Shown piece by piece: positions 17,719 to 25,582 of a DNA stretch of 64,000 bases. Positions within the stretch are counted from its first letter, which is position 1. Every line of letters starts with the position of its first letter. The notes under the pieces are model-generated. The model searched no databases. It saw only the letters and a list, made by a program, of their open reading frames with translations, and had not been told where the DNA came from. The DNA is taken from contig NZ_LQWY01000002.1 in the NCBI RefSeq assembly GCF_001643235.1, positions 1 to 64,000 of the forward strand, given 5' to 3'. The stretch comes from Domibacillus aminovorans (GTDB taxonomy: Bacteria > Bacillota > Bacilli > Bacillales > Domibacillaceae). The position numbers were made by a program, and so were the translations under genes.

Positions 17719-17749
17719 TGAAAAAGTATTTAAGAAGGAGTAGTTGAAT

Positions 17750-18835
17750 GTGATAAAAGATACAACAAAAACAGACGATTTTACAGATCTTAAAGGTACG
17801 ATGAAATCAGCAGTGCTTACAAGTGTAAAGAATATCGAATTGCAGGAAATCGACATTCCAACACCAAAAAATGATGAGGTTTTGATTCGTGTAAAAGCGG
17901 TGGGCCTCTGTGGATCTGACGTCCATTATTATGAACATGGTAAAATCGGAAACTTTATTGTTGAAAAACCAATTATTTTAGGGCATGAAGCATCCGGAGA
18001 TATCGTTAAAGTAGGGAAGGCTGTGACGCATCTTAAAGAAGGTCAGCGTGTATCAATCGAACCAGGAGCAACTTGTGGTGAGTGTGTCCATTGTAAAGAA
18101 GGGCGTTACAACTTGTGCCCAAGTGTAGAATTCCTTGCTACTCCCCCTTATGATGGAGCTTTCTGTGAATACGTAGCGATGAGAGCTGATTTGGTCTTCC
18201 CTATTCCAGACAGTATGAGCTATGAAACAGCTGCACTAGTAGAGCCCTTTTCAGTAGGGGTACATGCGATTCGTCGGGGAGATCTTCAGCCGGGTGAAAC
18301 AGTAATTATCATGGGAATGGGTCCGATTGGATTAGTAACAGCTGCTGCTGCTAAAGTGGCAGGAGCAAAAATGATTATCGGAGTAGATTTAGAACAAAAT
18401 CGTTTGGATGTTGCAAAAGAAATGGGTGCTACTCATACTATTAATTTGCGTGAAGAAAATCTAGACGAAAAAGTGAATGAATATACGAATGGTTTTGGGG
18501 TAGACTTAGCAATTGAAACAGCGGGCAGTCCTAGTGCAGTTCAAGGAACACTTTCTTCAGTACGAAGAGGTGGAAGAGTAGCTATTGTGGGAATGTCACC
18601 TCAAGATGAAGTTCCTATGAGCATTTCTAATATTATCGACAAGGAAGTTGATATTAAAGGTATTTTCCGTTACCACGATACGTATCCAACTGCCATTGAA
18701 ATGCTTTCATCAGGTGAAATTGATCTTGAAAAAATCATTACAAATGAATATCAATTAGCTGAAGCAGCGGAAGCTTTTGAAAGAGCGATTCATGATAAAA
18801 CAAACACACTGAAAATCATGATTTATCCAAGCTAA
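17750..18835 (+). CDS. Zinc-dependent polyol (xylitol/sorbitol-type) dehydrogenase
   Basis: A medium-chain dehydrogenase of 361 residues. The catalytic zinc site is visible as GLCGSDVHYYEHG and GHE. The structural zinc cysteines are in CGECVHCKEGRYNLC, and the NAD motif is GMGPIGLV. The family oxidises xylitol, sorbitol or arabitol at carbon 2. The start is uncertain: GTG 17750 is best spaced from AAGGAG, while TTG 17744 or ATG 17801 are alternatives. With xylulokinase in the same operon, conversion of xylitol or D-arabitol to D-xylulose is the most coherent role. Confidence 0.85.
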   Translation: MIKDTTKTDDFTDLKGTMKSAVLTSVKNIELQEIDIPTPKNDEVLIRVKAVGLCGSDVHYYEHGKIGNFIVEKPIILGHEASGDIVKVGKAVTHLKEGQRVSIEPGATCGECVHCKEGRYNLCPSVEFLATPPYDGAFCEYVAMRADLVFPIPDSMSYETAALVEPFSVGVHAIRRGDLQPGETVIIMGMGPIGLVTAAAAKVAGAKMIIGVDLEQNRLDVAKEMGATHTINLREENLDEKVNEYTNGFGVDLAIETAGSPSAVQGTLSSVRRGGRVAIVGMSPQDEVPMSISNIIDKEVDIKGIFRYHDTYPTAIEMLSSGEIDLEKIITNEYQLAEAAEAFERAIHDKTNTLKIMIYPS

Positions 18836-18888
18836 TTATAACATTCAATCTTTGGTTTCTCGAAGTTCTATAAATCAGTAAAATATAT

Positions 18889-18952
18889 ATCCACCTTTTT
18901 GGAGAATGTAGGAATCTACCTCAACAACAAACCAAAAAGGTGGATCTTTTTT
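18889..18952 (+). terminator. Operon terminator
   Basis: ATCCACCTTTTTGG at 18889-18902 pairs perfectly with CCAAAAAGGTGGAT at 18932-18945 across a 29-base loop, then a T run. Confidence 0.75.
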
Positions 18953-19081
18953 TACAATCTAAAGTATATCTTTTTAGTCCTGCCTACTTGATAGGGGTCC
19001 TATTACAATACAGAGGTCATCTACTGGCTGCATGAGCAGCCAGCTTTTTTAAACTGTCCATTTTACAGAGCACAGTTGAAC

Positions 19082-19600
19082 TTATATAGAATGCTTTTTT
19101 ACTGATTTCGCTAGGTAGCCGCCTCTAAACTTTCTTGCTTCGTAAGAAATTAAAAATGCGGAAGGCTCATATTCTTGTATTATCGAAAATACCTCTTTTT
19201 CTCTGCTTCGTAATGTTAAGATTTCAAGTTGAAAACGTTGACTGTCTTTTCCTTCACCTACAAATAATGTGACACCAAAACCTTCTTGGCGTAATGTTGA
19301 GATGAAATCATCATTTCTATTCGTAATATTTGCGACAATTGTAGTATAACCAATTGCAAGTTTCCCCTCTACATATCCGCCAATGGCAATTCCTAAGGCA
19401 AAACCAATCGCATATACAAGCATGGCCCAAATACTTTGCTCACCGGTAAAGATAATGGCTAAACCAAATACATATACTAAAGCTTCTATAAATCCTAAAA
19501 TGGAAGCAAGGAGCTTTTTTTCCTTTACTAAAAAAATAATACGCAGCGTATAGACCGGTACATAAATCAATTGAAGTAAAAAGATCAATAATATATCCAT
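19082..19600 (-). CDS. UPF0316 membrane protein (DUF2179/DUF5698)
   Basis: A 172-residue protein with three N-terminal membrane helices and a C-terminal soluble domain of about 75 residues, resembling B. subtilis YebE (UPF0316). The start was placed at 19600 because GAAGGAG stands ten bases upstream; the frame to 19618 lacks an RBS. The C-terminal DUF2179-like fold is also found in YitT-type proteins, one of which is encoded at 41245. No molecular function is established. Confidence 0.8.
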   Translation of the reverse strand: MDILLIFLLQLIYVPVYTLRIIFLVKEKKLLASILGFIEALVYVFGLAIIFTGEQSIWAMLVYAIGFALGIAIGGYVEGKLAIGYTTIVANITNRNDDFISTLRQEGFGVTLFVGEGKDSQRFQLEILTLRSREKEVFSIIQEYEPSAFLISYEARKFRGGYLAKSVKKHSI

Positions 19601-19734
19601 GGGTGCGCTCCTTCTCACTTATAAGTGAAGAGTTTAGTTACATAAAAACCAAAAAAGCTTACAGAAAAGATGAAGGATTCTTCTGTAAGCCGAGAAAACA
19701 ATAACCTGTAGCAAGTTTGGTTTATAAATATCCT

Positions 19735-20016
19735 TTAATGTTTATTTTTGGTATTACTTGCCTCGCTCAGCGTAAGTGATTTCGTTTCAGGAGCCCAAGC
19801 GATTGATACAATTGCGCCAATAACAAGTACAGCTGTGAGACAGAGCATTGTATATTGAATCCCTATACTTGCAATCCCCATTGGAAGCAAGAACGTACCA
19901 ACTGCCGCACCTAATCTACTTGCAGCTGTTGCAAGTCCTACGCCGGAAGAGCGGATTTCTGTTGGAAAGCTCTCGGCAGGAAATACCCCAACCAAGTATT
20001 CTGGTTCAAAAAAGAT
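19735..20016 (-). pseudogene. MFS transporter, C-terminal fragment
   Basis: About 93 residues matching the end of a sugar/organic-acid porter: PESFPTEIRSSGVG-like sequence (here AESFPTEIRSSGVG), then two membrane segments and the tail PETKSLTLSEA. Family proteins are around 440 residues, so some three quarters is missing. The frame hits a stop upstream at about 20017, where homology breaks. A TTG at 19995 could only give a truncated, presumably dead product. Confidence 0.7.
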
Positions 20017-20052
20017 GTCATTTTAGGCGATAACTTGCGCATGTTAGCACCT

Positions 20053-20097
20053 AGCATAAAAGCTATCTTTCCTCTTCTGGAAGATAGCTTTTATGCT
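20053..20097. repeat. Long inverted repeat
   Basis: A 20-base arm at 20053-20072 pairs with 20079-20097 with a single one-base bulge. No T run follows on either strand, so a terminator is uncertain. It lies between the MFS fragment and the ATPase fragment. Confidence 0.6.
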
Positions 20098-20255
20098 AAT
20101 TTGATGCCTATAACTAAACTGTCAAGTGCGGCTTCTACAATTTCTGTTGTAATCGAAGTAAGTTGATTAATATCTAGGATTCTTTCGATTTGTGTAAAAA
20201 GCCGTTGAATGAGTCTGAAATTACCGCATGTCATTTTAATCATGCTGGCTAATGC
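20091..20255 (-). pseudogene. Transposition AAA-ATPase (TniB/ExeA-like), C-terminal scrap
   Basis: About 54 residues (GNFRLIQRLFTQIERIL then EIVEAALDSLVIG) resemble the C-terminal lid region of TniB/IstB-like transposition ATPases. The upstream part of the same frame (to 20315) does not continue the homology. A whole protein would be 260-300 residues. It marks a decayed transposon insertion between the transporter fragment and the ABM gene. Confidence 0.5.
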
Positions 20256-20265
20256 TTCACAACTA

Positions 20266-20559
20266 TTAGTCTGTAAATACATTGTTATATTTTTTGAATG
20301 AATATGGCTGGACAAGCATATTAGTTATGGCTGCACGCCAATTTTTGAAATGCTCTGTTTCTCGATGTTTTAACTGATCTGCCTGTGTATTATACATTTC
20401 AACTAATACGAACTGGCAAGGGACATCTGAGTCTTGTAACACGTCAAAGCGAATAACTCCTGATTCTTTTAAACTGTTTGAGGCATTGATAATGGTTGCT
20501 TGCTTGAAAGAAGAAAGATATTCCTCCTTTACGAGAATTGAAACATGTACGATATACAA
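20266..20559 (-). CDS. Antibiotic-biosynthesis-monooxygenase (ABM) domain protein
   Basis: A 97-residue ferredoxin-like ABM domain protein of the YgiN/LsrG/quinol monooxygenase type. MYIVHVSILVKEEYLSSF begins strand one, then FDVLQDSD and FVLVEMYNTQADQLKHRET-like blocks follow. The start is TTG with GGTGAG upstream. It is downstream of the IclR and Fae-like genes on the same strand and probably co-transcribed, so it may act on a reactive intermediate of that pathway. The C-terminal residues may be altered by the adjoining transposon debris. Confidence 0.75.
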   Translation of the reverse strand: MYIVHVSILVKEEYLSSFKQATIINASNSLKESGVIRFDVLQDSDVPCQFVLVEMYNTQADQLKHRETEHFKNWRAAITNMLVQPYSFKKYNNVFTD

Positions 20560-20652
20560 TGATATCTCACCAACTTTATTGATTTGATCCCTCTTTTTAT
20601 GCGTAAGTTAGATTTTATAGCGTTGCATCACATCTTTACAAAACATAGGGGC

Positions 20653-21456
20653 TTATTTTTCAAGATTGTTTGTAATTTCTTTTGCAGAAGCGATAACAGT
20701 AGGTGCCCAACTTAATACCTTTTCCTTTGAAAAACGGAAGCTTGGACCGCTTACACTAAGAAAGGAAACGAGATTACCTTGTTTGTCTAAAATCGGTGCT
20801 GAAATACCGTTTTCATTTTCATCTAATTCTAAAAAGTTCGTTGCAAATCCCTGCTTTCGGATAAGCTCAATTTCTTCATACAGTTCCTCACGTTCCGTAA
20901 TGGTATGGGGTGTAAACTGTTCAAGCTGCCGATCCAACAAAATGTCTAGCTCACTCTTACTAAGATAGCTTAATAAAAGCTTCCCATTCGATGTTCCATG
21001 AAGAGGCATTGTCGAGTTAATATAATCTGCGACACGGATGCTTTGATTAGAAGGATTGATTTGATCAATTGTTAGTACGCCAAATGTTTTTGGTACACTT
21101 AGAAGAACAGACTCATGGACTTTCTCAAGCAATTGCTCCATTGTTCTACGCGCTCGACGAATGAGCGGACTGTATTGATCCATCCCGCTTATTAGTTTTG
21201 TTGATGCATAACCGAGCTGATAACCTTTTGTAAATGGATCACGCTCTATAAAGTCTTGTCCTTCTAATGTAGCAAGTAAACGCCATACTGTTGTGCGGTT
21301 CAAATTTGCTTTAACAGCTAGGTCAGCAGCTAAAACTGGTGTATTACTGTCGGCTATTAGTGTAAGCAATTTCAGTGCACGATCGACCGCTTGAACGGAG
21401 GAAACTTCCTGCTTTTTATTCGGTTTCTGGTTAGTTGTATTATTCAAATTATTCAT
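20653..21456 (-). CDS. IclR-family transcriptional regulator
   Basis: A 267-residue regulator: N-terminal winged helix (RALKLLTLIADSNTPVLAADL then NRTTVWRLLATLE), then the IclR effector domain (PLHGTSNGKLLL). The frame extends to 21618, but that extension overlaps the Fae-like gene and has no IclR homology, so ATG 21456 was chosen; its RBS is weak. It probably controls both its own operon and the divergent aldehyde dehydrogenase through the repeated GTTCAYAATRCGAAM sites at 22105 and 22375. Confidence 0.85.
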   Translation of the reverse strand: MNNLNNTTNQKPNKKQEVSSVQAVDRALKLLTLIADSNTPVLAADLAVKANLNRTTVWRLLATLEGQDFIERDPFTKGYQLGYASTKLISGMDQYSPLIRRARRTMEQLLEKVHESVLLSVPKTFGVLTIDQINPSNQSIRVADYINSTMPLHGTSNGKLLLSYLSKSELDILLDRQLEQFTPHTITEREELYEEIELIRKQGFATNFLELDENENGISAPILDKQGNLVSFLSVSGPSFRFSKEKVLSWAPTVIASAKEITNNLEK

Positions 21457-21523
21457 ATCAATATTATATCGTAATGCTATATCCTTGTCATTGTCTCCGT
21501 AGTTATTACTATCAATTGATTCG

Positions 21524-22084
21524 TTATTCACCGCTGTAGAAGTTATTTGTAGCGGACTCATATGTTTCAAGTTGATTTTGAATATACTCTTTTTCCTCTG
21601 AAGGTGCCATAAGCGCATTTTTAATCGCGTTAAACATTGCTTCGCGTGAATTTACTTTGATTTTTGTTTCATCTTCACATTGCGGATCAATCCAGCAAGC
21701 AACAAGTAACGAAATATCCCCTAAAGAATCTTTATCTAAAAGGCCTTCTTTAACCGCATCTAAAACTCCTTGACCAATACCTAATTGTGCAGCTCCGTAA
21801 AAGAAACGCTCATATTTTTCATCTTCAATTGTAATTTTATTAATTACGATCGTTGCTGGTTTGATGACATTACCAAGTCCTAGGCAAACAAGAAATGGTA
21901 CATGACCTTTTGAAGGATTTGCTAATGTTCTAACTGCTTCAGCATGAGAGTTAGATCCTCTTCTTGCAATAATTACGTTTATATGACTTCCATTCGGCGC
22001 CTCACCACCAAACGCTTCACCAAATTTCCCATCTAAATTTGTTAATAAATCTTGTGCATCTTTCGTTACTTCAATATTTTGCAT
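21524..22084 (-). CDS. Formaldehyde-activating enzyme (Fae)-like protein
   Basis: A 186-residue protein with clear Fae-family sequence. SHINVIIARRGSNSH carries the histidine corresponding to the Fae proton donor. GHVPFLVCLG, IKPATIVINKITI and FYGAAQLGIGQGV follow the family pattern. Authentic Fae condenses formaldehyde with tetrahydromethanopterin in methylotrophs and methanogens. Bacillaceae are not known to make that cofactor, so this paralogue probably binds another carrier or aldehyde. The C-terminal 25 residues are extra. It leads a minus-strand operon with IclR and ABM genes. GAGGAG lies before the start. Confidence 0.8.
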   Translation of the reverse strand: MQNIEVTKDAQDLLTNLDGKFGEAFGGEAPNGSHINVIIARRGSNSHAEAVRTLANPSKGHVPFLVCLGLGNVIKPATIVINKITIEDEKYERFFYGAAQLGIGQGVLDAVKEGLLDKDSLGDISLLVACWIDPQCEDETKIKVNSREAMFNAIKNALMAPSEEKEYIQNQLETYESATNNFYSGE

Positions 22085-22104
22085 ATTTTTCAGCTCCTCG
22101 ATTT

Positions 22105-22119
22105 TTTCGTATTGTGAAC
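22105..22119 (-). promoter_or_regulatory. Candidate IclR operator, Fae side
   Basis: On the minus strand this reads GTTCACAATACGAAA, 12 of 15 identical to the site at 22375 on the other arm of the divergent region. It lies in the leader of the Fae-like gene. Confidence 0.5.
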
Positions 22120-22314
22120 AAAATTTTCTCTTTATGAATTATTTAAAATTATAAAACAGATATTTGCTAGGTGTCAAATGAAAATTTTTAATTCTATTTT
22201 TTCGAAATACTAACTTTTTTCTTTGGATAAAGGATGTCATTATGCTTCATATATATAATGGCAATAAAATTGCAGAGAGATATTAATTAAAATAATTTTT
22301 TTGAAAATATCGAA

Positions 22315-22344
22315 TTGACAAACCAATAAATTACGAATTATAAT
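22315..22344 (+). promoter_or_regulatory. Promoter of the aldehyde dehydrogenase gene
   Basis: TTGACA at 22315-22320 and TATAAT at 22339-22344 with an 18-base spacer. Confidence 0.7.
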
Positions 22345-22365
22345 TTGCACATGTTTTCAAATAAA

Positions 22366-22389
22366 GAACAATATGTTCATAATGCGAAC
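22366..22389 (+). promoter_or_regulatory. Candidate IclR operator, dehydrogenase side
   Basis: Two overlapping dyads: GAACAATATGTTC (22366-22378, perfect five-base arms) and GTTCATAATGCGAAC (22375-22389). They lie about 20 bases downstream of the -10 element, in position to block transcription. Confidence 0.5.
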
Positions 22390-22456
22390 TAATATTCAAA
22401 AGGGGAACATTCGTTTAAATGCAGGGGAATTTAATAAATTTACAGGAGGTTATAAC

Positions 22457-23908
22457 ATGTCAAACGTACAGCTATCAGCAGAAAAACATTTAAACTTCAT
22501 TAACGGTGAGTGGACCGGCGGCAATTTAAAAACATTTGATGTTATTAATCCAGCAAATGGTAAAGTAATTGCCAAGGTGCCATATAGCGGAAAAGCTGAA
22601 ACAGATGAAGCAATTGAAGCGGCACATACAGCATTTCAAAGCTGGTCAAAGACCGCAGCAACAGAGCGTGCTCAAGTTTTAAGAAAAGTTGCGGAAATGA
22701 TGCACGAAAATAAAGAGGAACTCGCAAAAATTATGACACTAGAAATGGGGAAACCACTTGCTGAATCAAGAGGGGAAGTAAATTATGCTGCATCCTTCTT
22801 AGAGTGGTATGCCGAGGAAGCAAGGCGTGTATATGGACGTACTGTTCCAGGTAAAAGTGCGAACAACCGTATTCAAGTTGTTAAACAGCCCGTTGGCGTC
22901 GTTGCGGCGATTACACCATGGAACTTCCCGGCAGCAATGATTACTCGTAAATTGGGTCCGGCACTTGCGGCAGGATGCACAATTGTCATTAAACCTGCAG
23001 AATCTACACCGTTAACAGCAATGAAGTTAATGGAATTTTGTGAAGAAGCAGGCGTGCCAAAAGGTGTTGTCAACTTAGTTACTGGTAACCCAGGAGAAAT
23101 TGGGGAAGCATTTATGAGTAATCCAAAAGTTCGTAAAGTAACATTTACTGGATCAACAGCAGTCGGAAAACATTTAATTCGACAAAGTGCTGATACAGTG
23201 AAAAATATTTCGCTTGAGCTTGGTGGTCATGCACCATTAATTATTTTTGATGATGCAGATATTGAAAAAGCGGTTCAAGGTGCAATTGCTTCAAAATACC
23301 GTAATGCAGGTCAAACATGTATTTGCATAAACAGAATCTATGTTCAAACAAATGTGTATGACAAATTCGTATCAGCTTTTACAGAAGCCGTTAGTCAATT
23401 AAAAGTAGGAAATGGTCTAGATGAAGGTGTAGACATTGGACCAATGATTAATAAAGCAGGCTATGAAAAGGTTGATAAGCATGTACAGGACGCAGTTAGT
23501 AAAGGGGCAGAAGTAGTCATTGGTGGTCAAGGTGAAGTCGTAAATGAAAATGCTTGCTTCTATCAGCCAACAATACTAAAAGACGTAACATCTGAAATGG
23601 TCATTATGAGTGAAGAGACATTTGGACCTGTCGCACCCATTCAAAAGTTTGAAACTGAAGAAGAAGTAATTGAGTTTGCCAACAATACTCCATATGGTCT
23701 TTCAGCATATTTCTACACAGAAAGCGTAACGCGCGGAACGAAGATTATGGAATCATTAGACTACGGTATTGTTGGATGGAATGATGCCTTACCATCAACC
23801 GCACAAGCACCGTTTGGTGGTATGAAAGAAAGCGGTATCGGTCGTGAAGGTGGTATTGAAGGCATTGAGCCGTATTTAGAAACAAAATATGTTTCTTTAG
23901 GTCTTTAA
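22457..23908 (+). CDS. NAD(P)-dependent aldehyde dehydrogenase (succinate-semialdehyde type)
   Basis: A 483-residue aldehyde dehydrogenase. The catalytic glutamate is in LELGGHAP and the catalytic cysteine in NAGQTCICINR. TPWNFPAAMITRK and the C-terminal GGMKESGIGREGG are closest to GabD/succinate-semialdehyde or glycolaldehyde-type enzymes. The start at 22457 has a perfect AGGAGGT; the longer frame to 22373 runs through the operator. Its substrate is presumably the aldehyde produced by the alcohol dehydrogenase at 24283. Confidence 0.9.
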   Translation: MSNVQLSAEKHLNFINGEWTGGNLKTFDVINPANGKVIAKVPYSGKAETDEAIEAAHTAFQSWSKTAATERAQVLRKVAEMMHENKEELAKIMTLEMGKPLAESRGEVNYAASFLEWYAEEARRVYGRTVPGKSANNRIQVVKQPVGVVAAITPWNFPAAMITRKLGPALAAGCTIVIKPAESTPLTAMKLMEFCEEAGVPKGVVNLVTGNPGEIGEAFMSNPKVRKVTFTGSTAVGKHLIRQSADTVKNISLELGGHAPLIIFDDADIEKAVQGAIASKYRNAGQTCICINRIYVQTNVYDKFVSAFTEAVSQLKVGNGLDEGVDIGPMINKAGYEKVDKHVQDAVSKGAEVVIGGQGEVVNENACFYQPTILKDVTSEMVIMSEETFGPVAPIQKFETEEEVIEFANNTPYGLSAYFYTESVTRGTKIMESLDYGIVGWNDALPSTAQAPFGGMKESGIGREGGIEGIEPYLETKYVSLGL

Positions 23909-23969
23909 TTTCTAGCGTTGTTAAAGGATAGTATCAAAAGAGGTAGGAAAACGGCTGAAAAAAAATTGT

Positions 23970-24104
23970 ATGATAGATTCGAAATGTACGCATTGCTCAA
24001 AAAGTATCATTGATTCGGATGTAATAAGTATCAGCCAGCAATTAGATGAAAAAATTATCATGTTGCAAGAATATTATATGGGATCTAATCTAAACAAACA
24101 GTGA
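23970..24104 (+). CDS. Spo0E-like aspartyl-phosphate phosphatase peptide (candidate)
   Basis: A 44-residue frame. Its second half, VISISQQLDEKIIMLQEYY, carries the SxxLD pattern of Spo0E-family peptides, which dephosphorylate Spo0A-P. The front contains CTHC and another cysteine. The ATG has no well-spaced RBS. AGAGGTAGG sits seven bases before an in-frame CTG at 23955, so initiation there is possible and would add LKKNC. It lies alone between the aldehyde and alcohol dehydrogenase genes. Confidence 0.45.
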   Translation: MIDSKCTHCSKSIIDSDVISISQQLDEKIIMLQEYYMGSNLNKQ

Positions 24105-24282
24105 ATTTCCCTTCGAGGCTTACAAATTTACTTGATTCTAAAAGTATCACTTATAAGAGTTAATGAATATTACTAACATTTTATTTTAATGAATTCAATT
24201 ATTTAATAGACTTCGCTTATTTCTGATAAGTGCCATTCTAGCCTAAAAAATTCACAAAATGATAACGGGGGTATATCTCTAA

Positions 24283-25437
24283 ATGAAAATGAAAGCAGCT
24301 GTTTTAAGAGAAGTAGGAAAGCCTTTACAAATTGAAACAATTGACTTAGCTCCGCCAAAATCCAACGAGGTTTTGGTTAAAATCGCAGCTTCAGGTGTTT
24401 GTCACAGTGATTTGATTGCACAGGAAAGTCCAGGAACACCAAAACCAGTAGTTCTTGGTCATGAAGGAGCCGGTGTAGTAGTTAAAGTTGGGGAAAACGT
24501 AAAAAGCGTAAAGCCTGGTGACAAAGTAACATTGAGCTGGATTCCATATTGTGGTGTATGTGTATATTGTACAAATGGACAAGTACATCTTTGTGAATCA
24601 GCATTCGGTCCTATGGAGAAGGGTTTCTTACCAGAGGGAACATCACGTTTAAGTAAAGATGGAGAGATGATTTATCATGATTCTGTTTTGTCAACGTTTG
24701 CAGAATATGCAGTTGTTGACGAGATGTCATGTGTGAAACTTCCAGATGCAATGCCGCTAGAGCAGGCAGCACTATTAGGTTGTGGTGTTGCGACAGGTTA
24801 CGGGGCAGTAGTGAATGCGGCAAAAGTTACACCAGGATCATCCGTTGCAGTGTTTGGCTGTGGAGGTGTTGGAATTAATGCGATTCAAGGTGCACGAATT
24901 GCAGGCGCAAGTAAAATAATTGCCGTTGATATGAAACCGCAAAACTTAGAAGCTGCGAAAAAATTTGGTGCTACACATGTTGTGAATCCTGCCGATGGAA
25001 ATTTAGAAGAAGTGGTTAAATCATTAACGGACGGTGTTGGTGTGCAGTTTGCAATTGATGCAACAGGGAATACGAAGGCAACTGCAAGTGCGTGGGATAT
25101 TACACGAAAAGGTGGAGTAGTCGTTGTTGTAGGATTCTATACTACGAAAGAATTAACAATTAATGCTGAATTGTTTCACCGCCGTGGAAAAACATTAAAA
25201 GGAAGCAGCTACGGAGATATTAATCCACTTCGTGACATTCGAAATCTTGCACAGCTTTATTTAGATGGAAAATTAATGCTTGATGAATTAATTTTAAATA
25301 CACTTCCATTAGAAGATATTAATAAAGCATTTGACGGATTCCATGATTGTTGTGGAGTAAATGTTGGAAGAACAGTTGTTTCATTTCAAGACCATTCAAA
25401 GAACGAAGATGAACAAGAGCTTACTGAAACAGTTTAA
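24283..25437 (+). CDS. Zinc-dependent class III-like alcohol dehydrogenase
   Basis: A 384-residue medium-chain dehydrogenase. The catalytic zinc residues are in GVCHSDLIA and GHEGAG. The structural cysteine set is in CGVCVYCTNGQVHLC, and the nucleotide motif is GCGGVGINA. The overall pattern resembles benzyl-alcohol/formaldehyde (mycothiol or glutathione-type) dehydrogenases more than the polyol enzyme at 17750. In this locus it probably oxidises an alcohol or a formaldehyde adduct handled with the Fae-like protein; that is inferred from position. A strong inverted repeat follows the stop. Confidence 0.85.
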   Translation: MKMKAAVLREVGKPLQIETIDLAPPKSNEVLVKIAASGVCHSDLIAQESPGTPKPVVLGHEGAGVVVKVGENVKSVKPGDKVTLSWIPYCGVCVYCTNGQVHLCESAFGPMEKGFLPEGTSRLSKDGEMIYHDSVLSTFAEYAVVDEMSCVKLPDAMPLEQAALLGCGVATGYGAVVNAAKVTPGSSVAVFGCGGVGINAIQGARIAGASKIIAVDMKPQNLEAAKKFGATHVVNPADGNLEEVVKSLTDGVGVQFAIDATGNTKATASAWDITRKGGVVVVVGFYTTKELTINAELFHRRGKTLKGSSYGDINPLRDIRNLAQLYLDGKLMLDELILNTLPLEDINKAFDGFHDCCGVNVGRTVVSFQDHSKNEDEQELTETV

Positions 25438-25444
25438 CTAACAC

Positions 25445-25483
25445 ATCTTCTTGATTCATGTCGTTCAAATGAATCAAGAAGAT
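25445..25483 (+). terminator. Inverted repeat, likely terminator
   Basis: Perfect 15-base arms at 25445-25459 and 25469-25483 around a nine-base loop. The following sequence is only moderately T-rich, so it may act as a partial terminator or message stabiliser before the transporter gene. Confidence 0.6.
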
Positions 25484-25582
25484 CATTTATGCTACTTATG
25501 AAAAGTGGATAAATTTATTATATCTATTTATTTTCCTTTCATCATTTGAAAGGGCTTACTTCAAAACGTGAGGTGGATTTTA

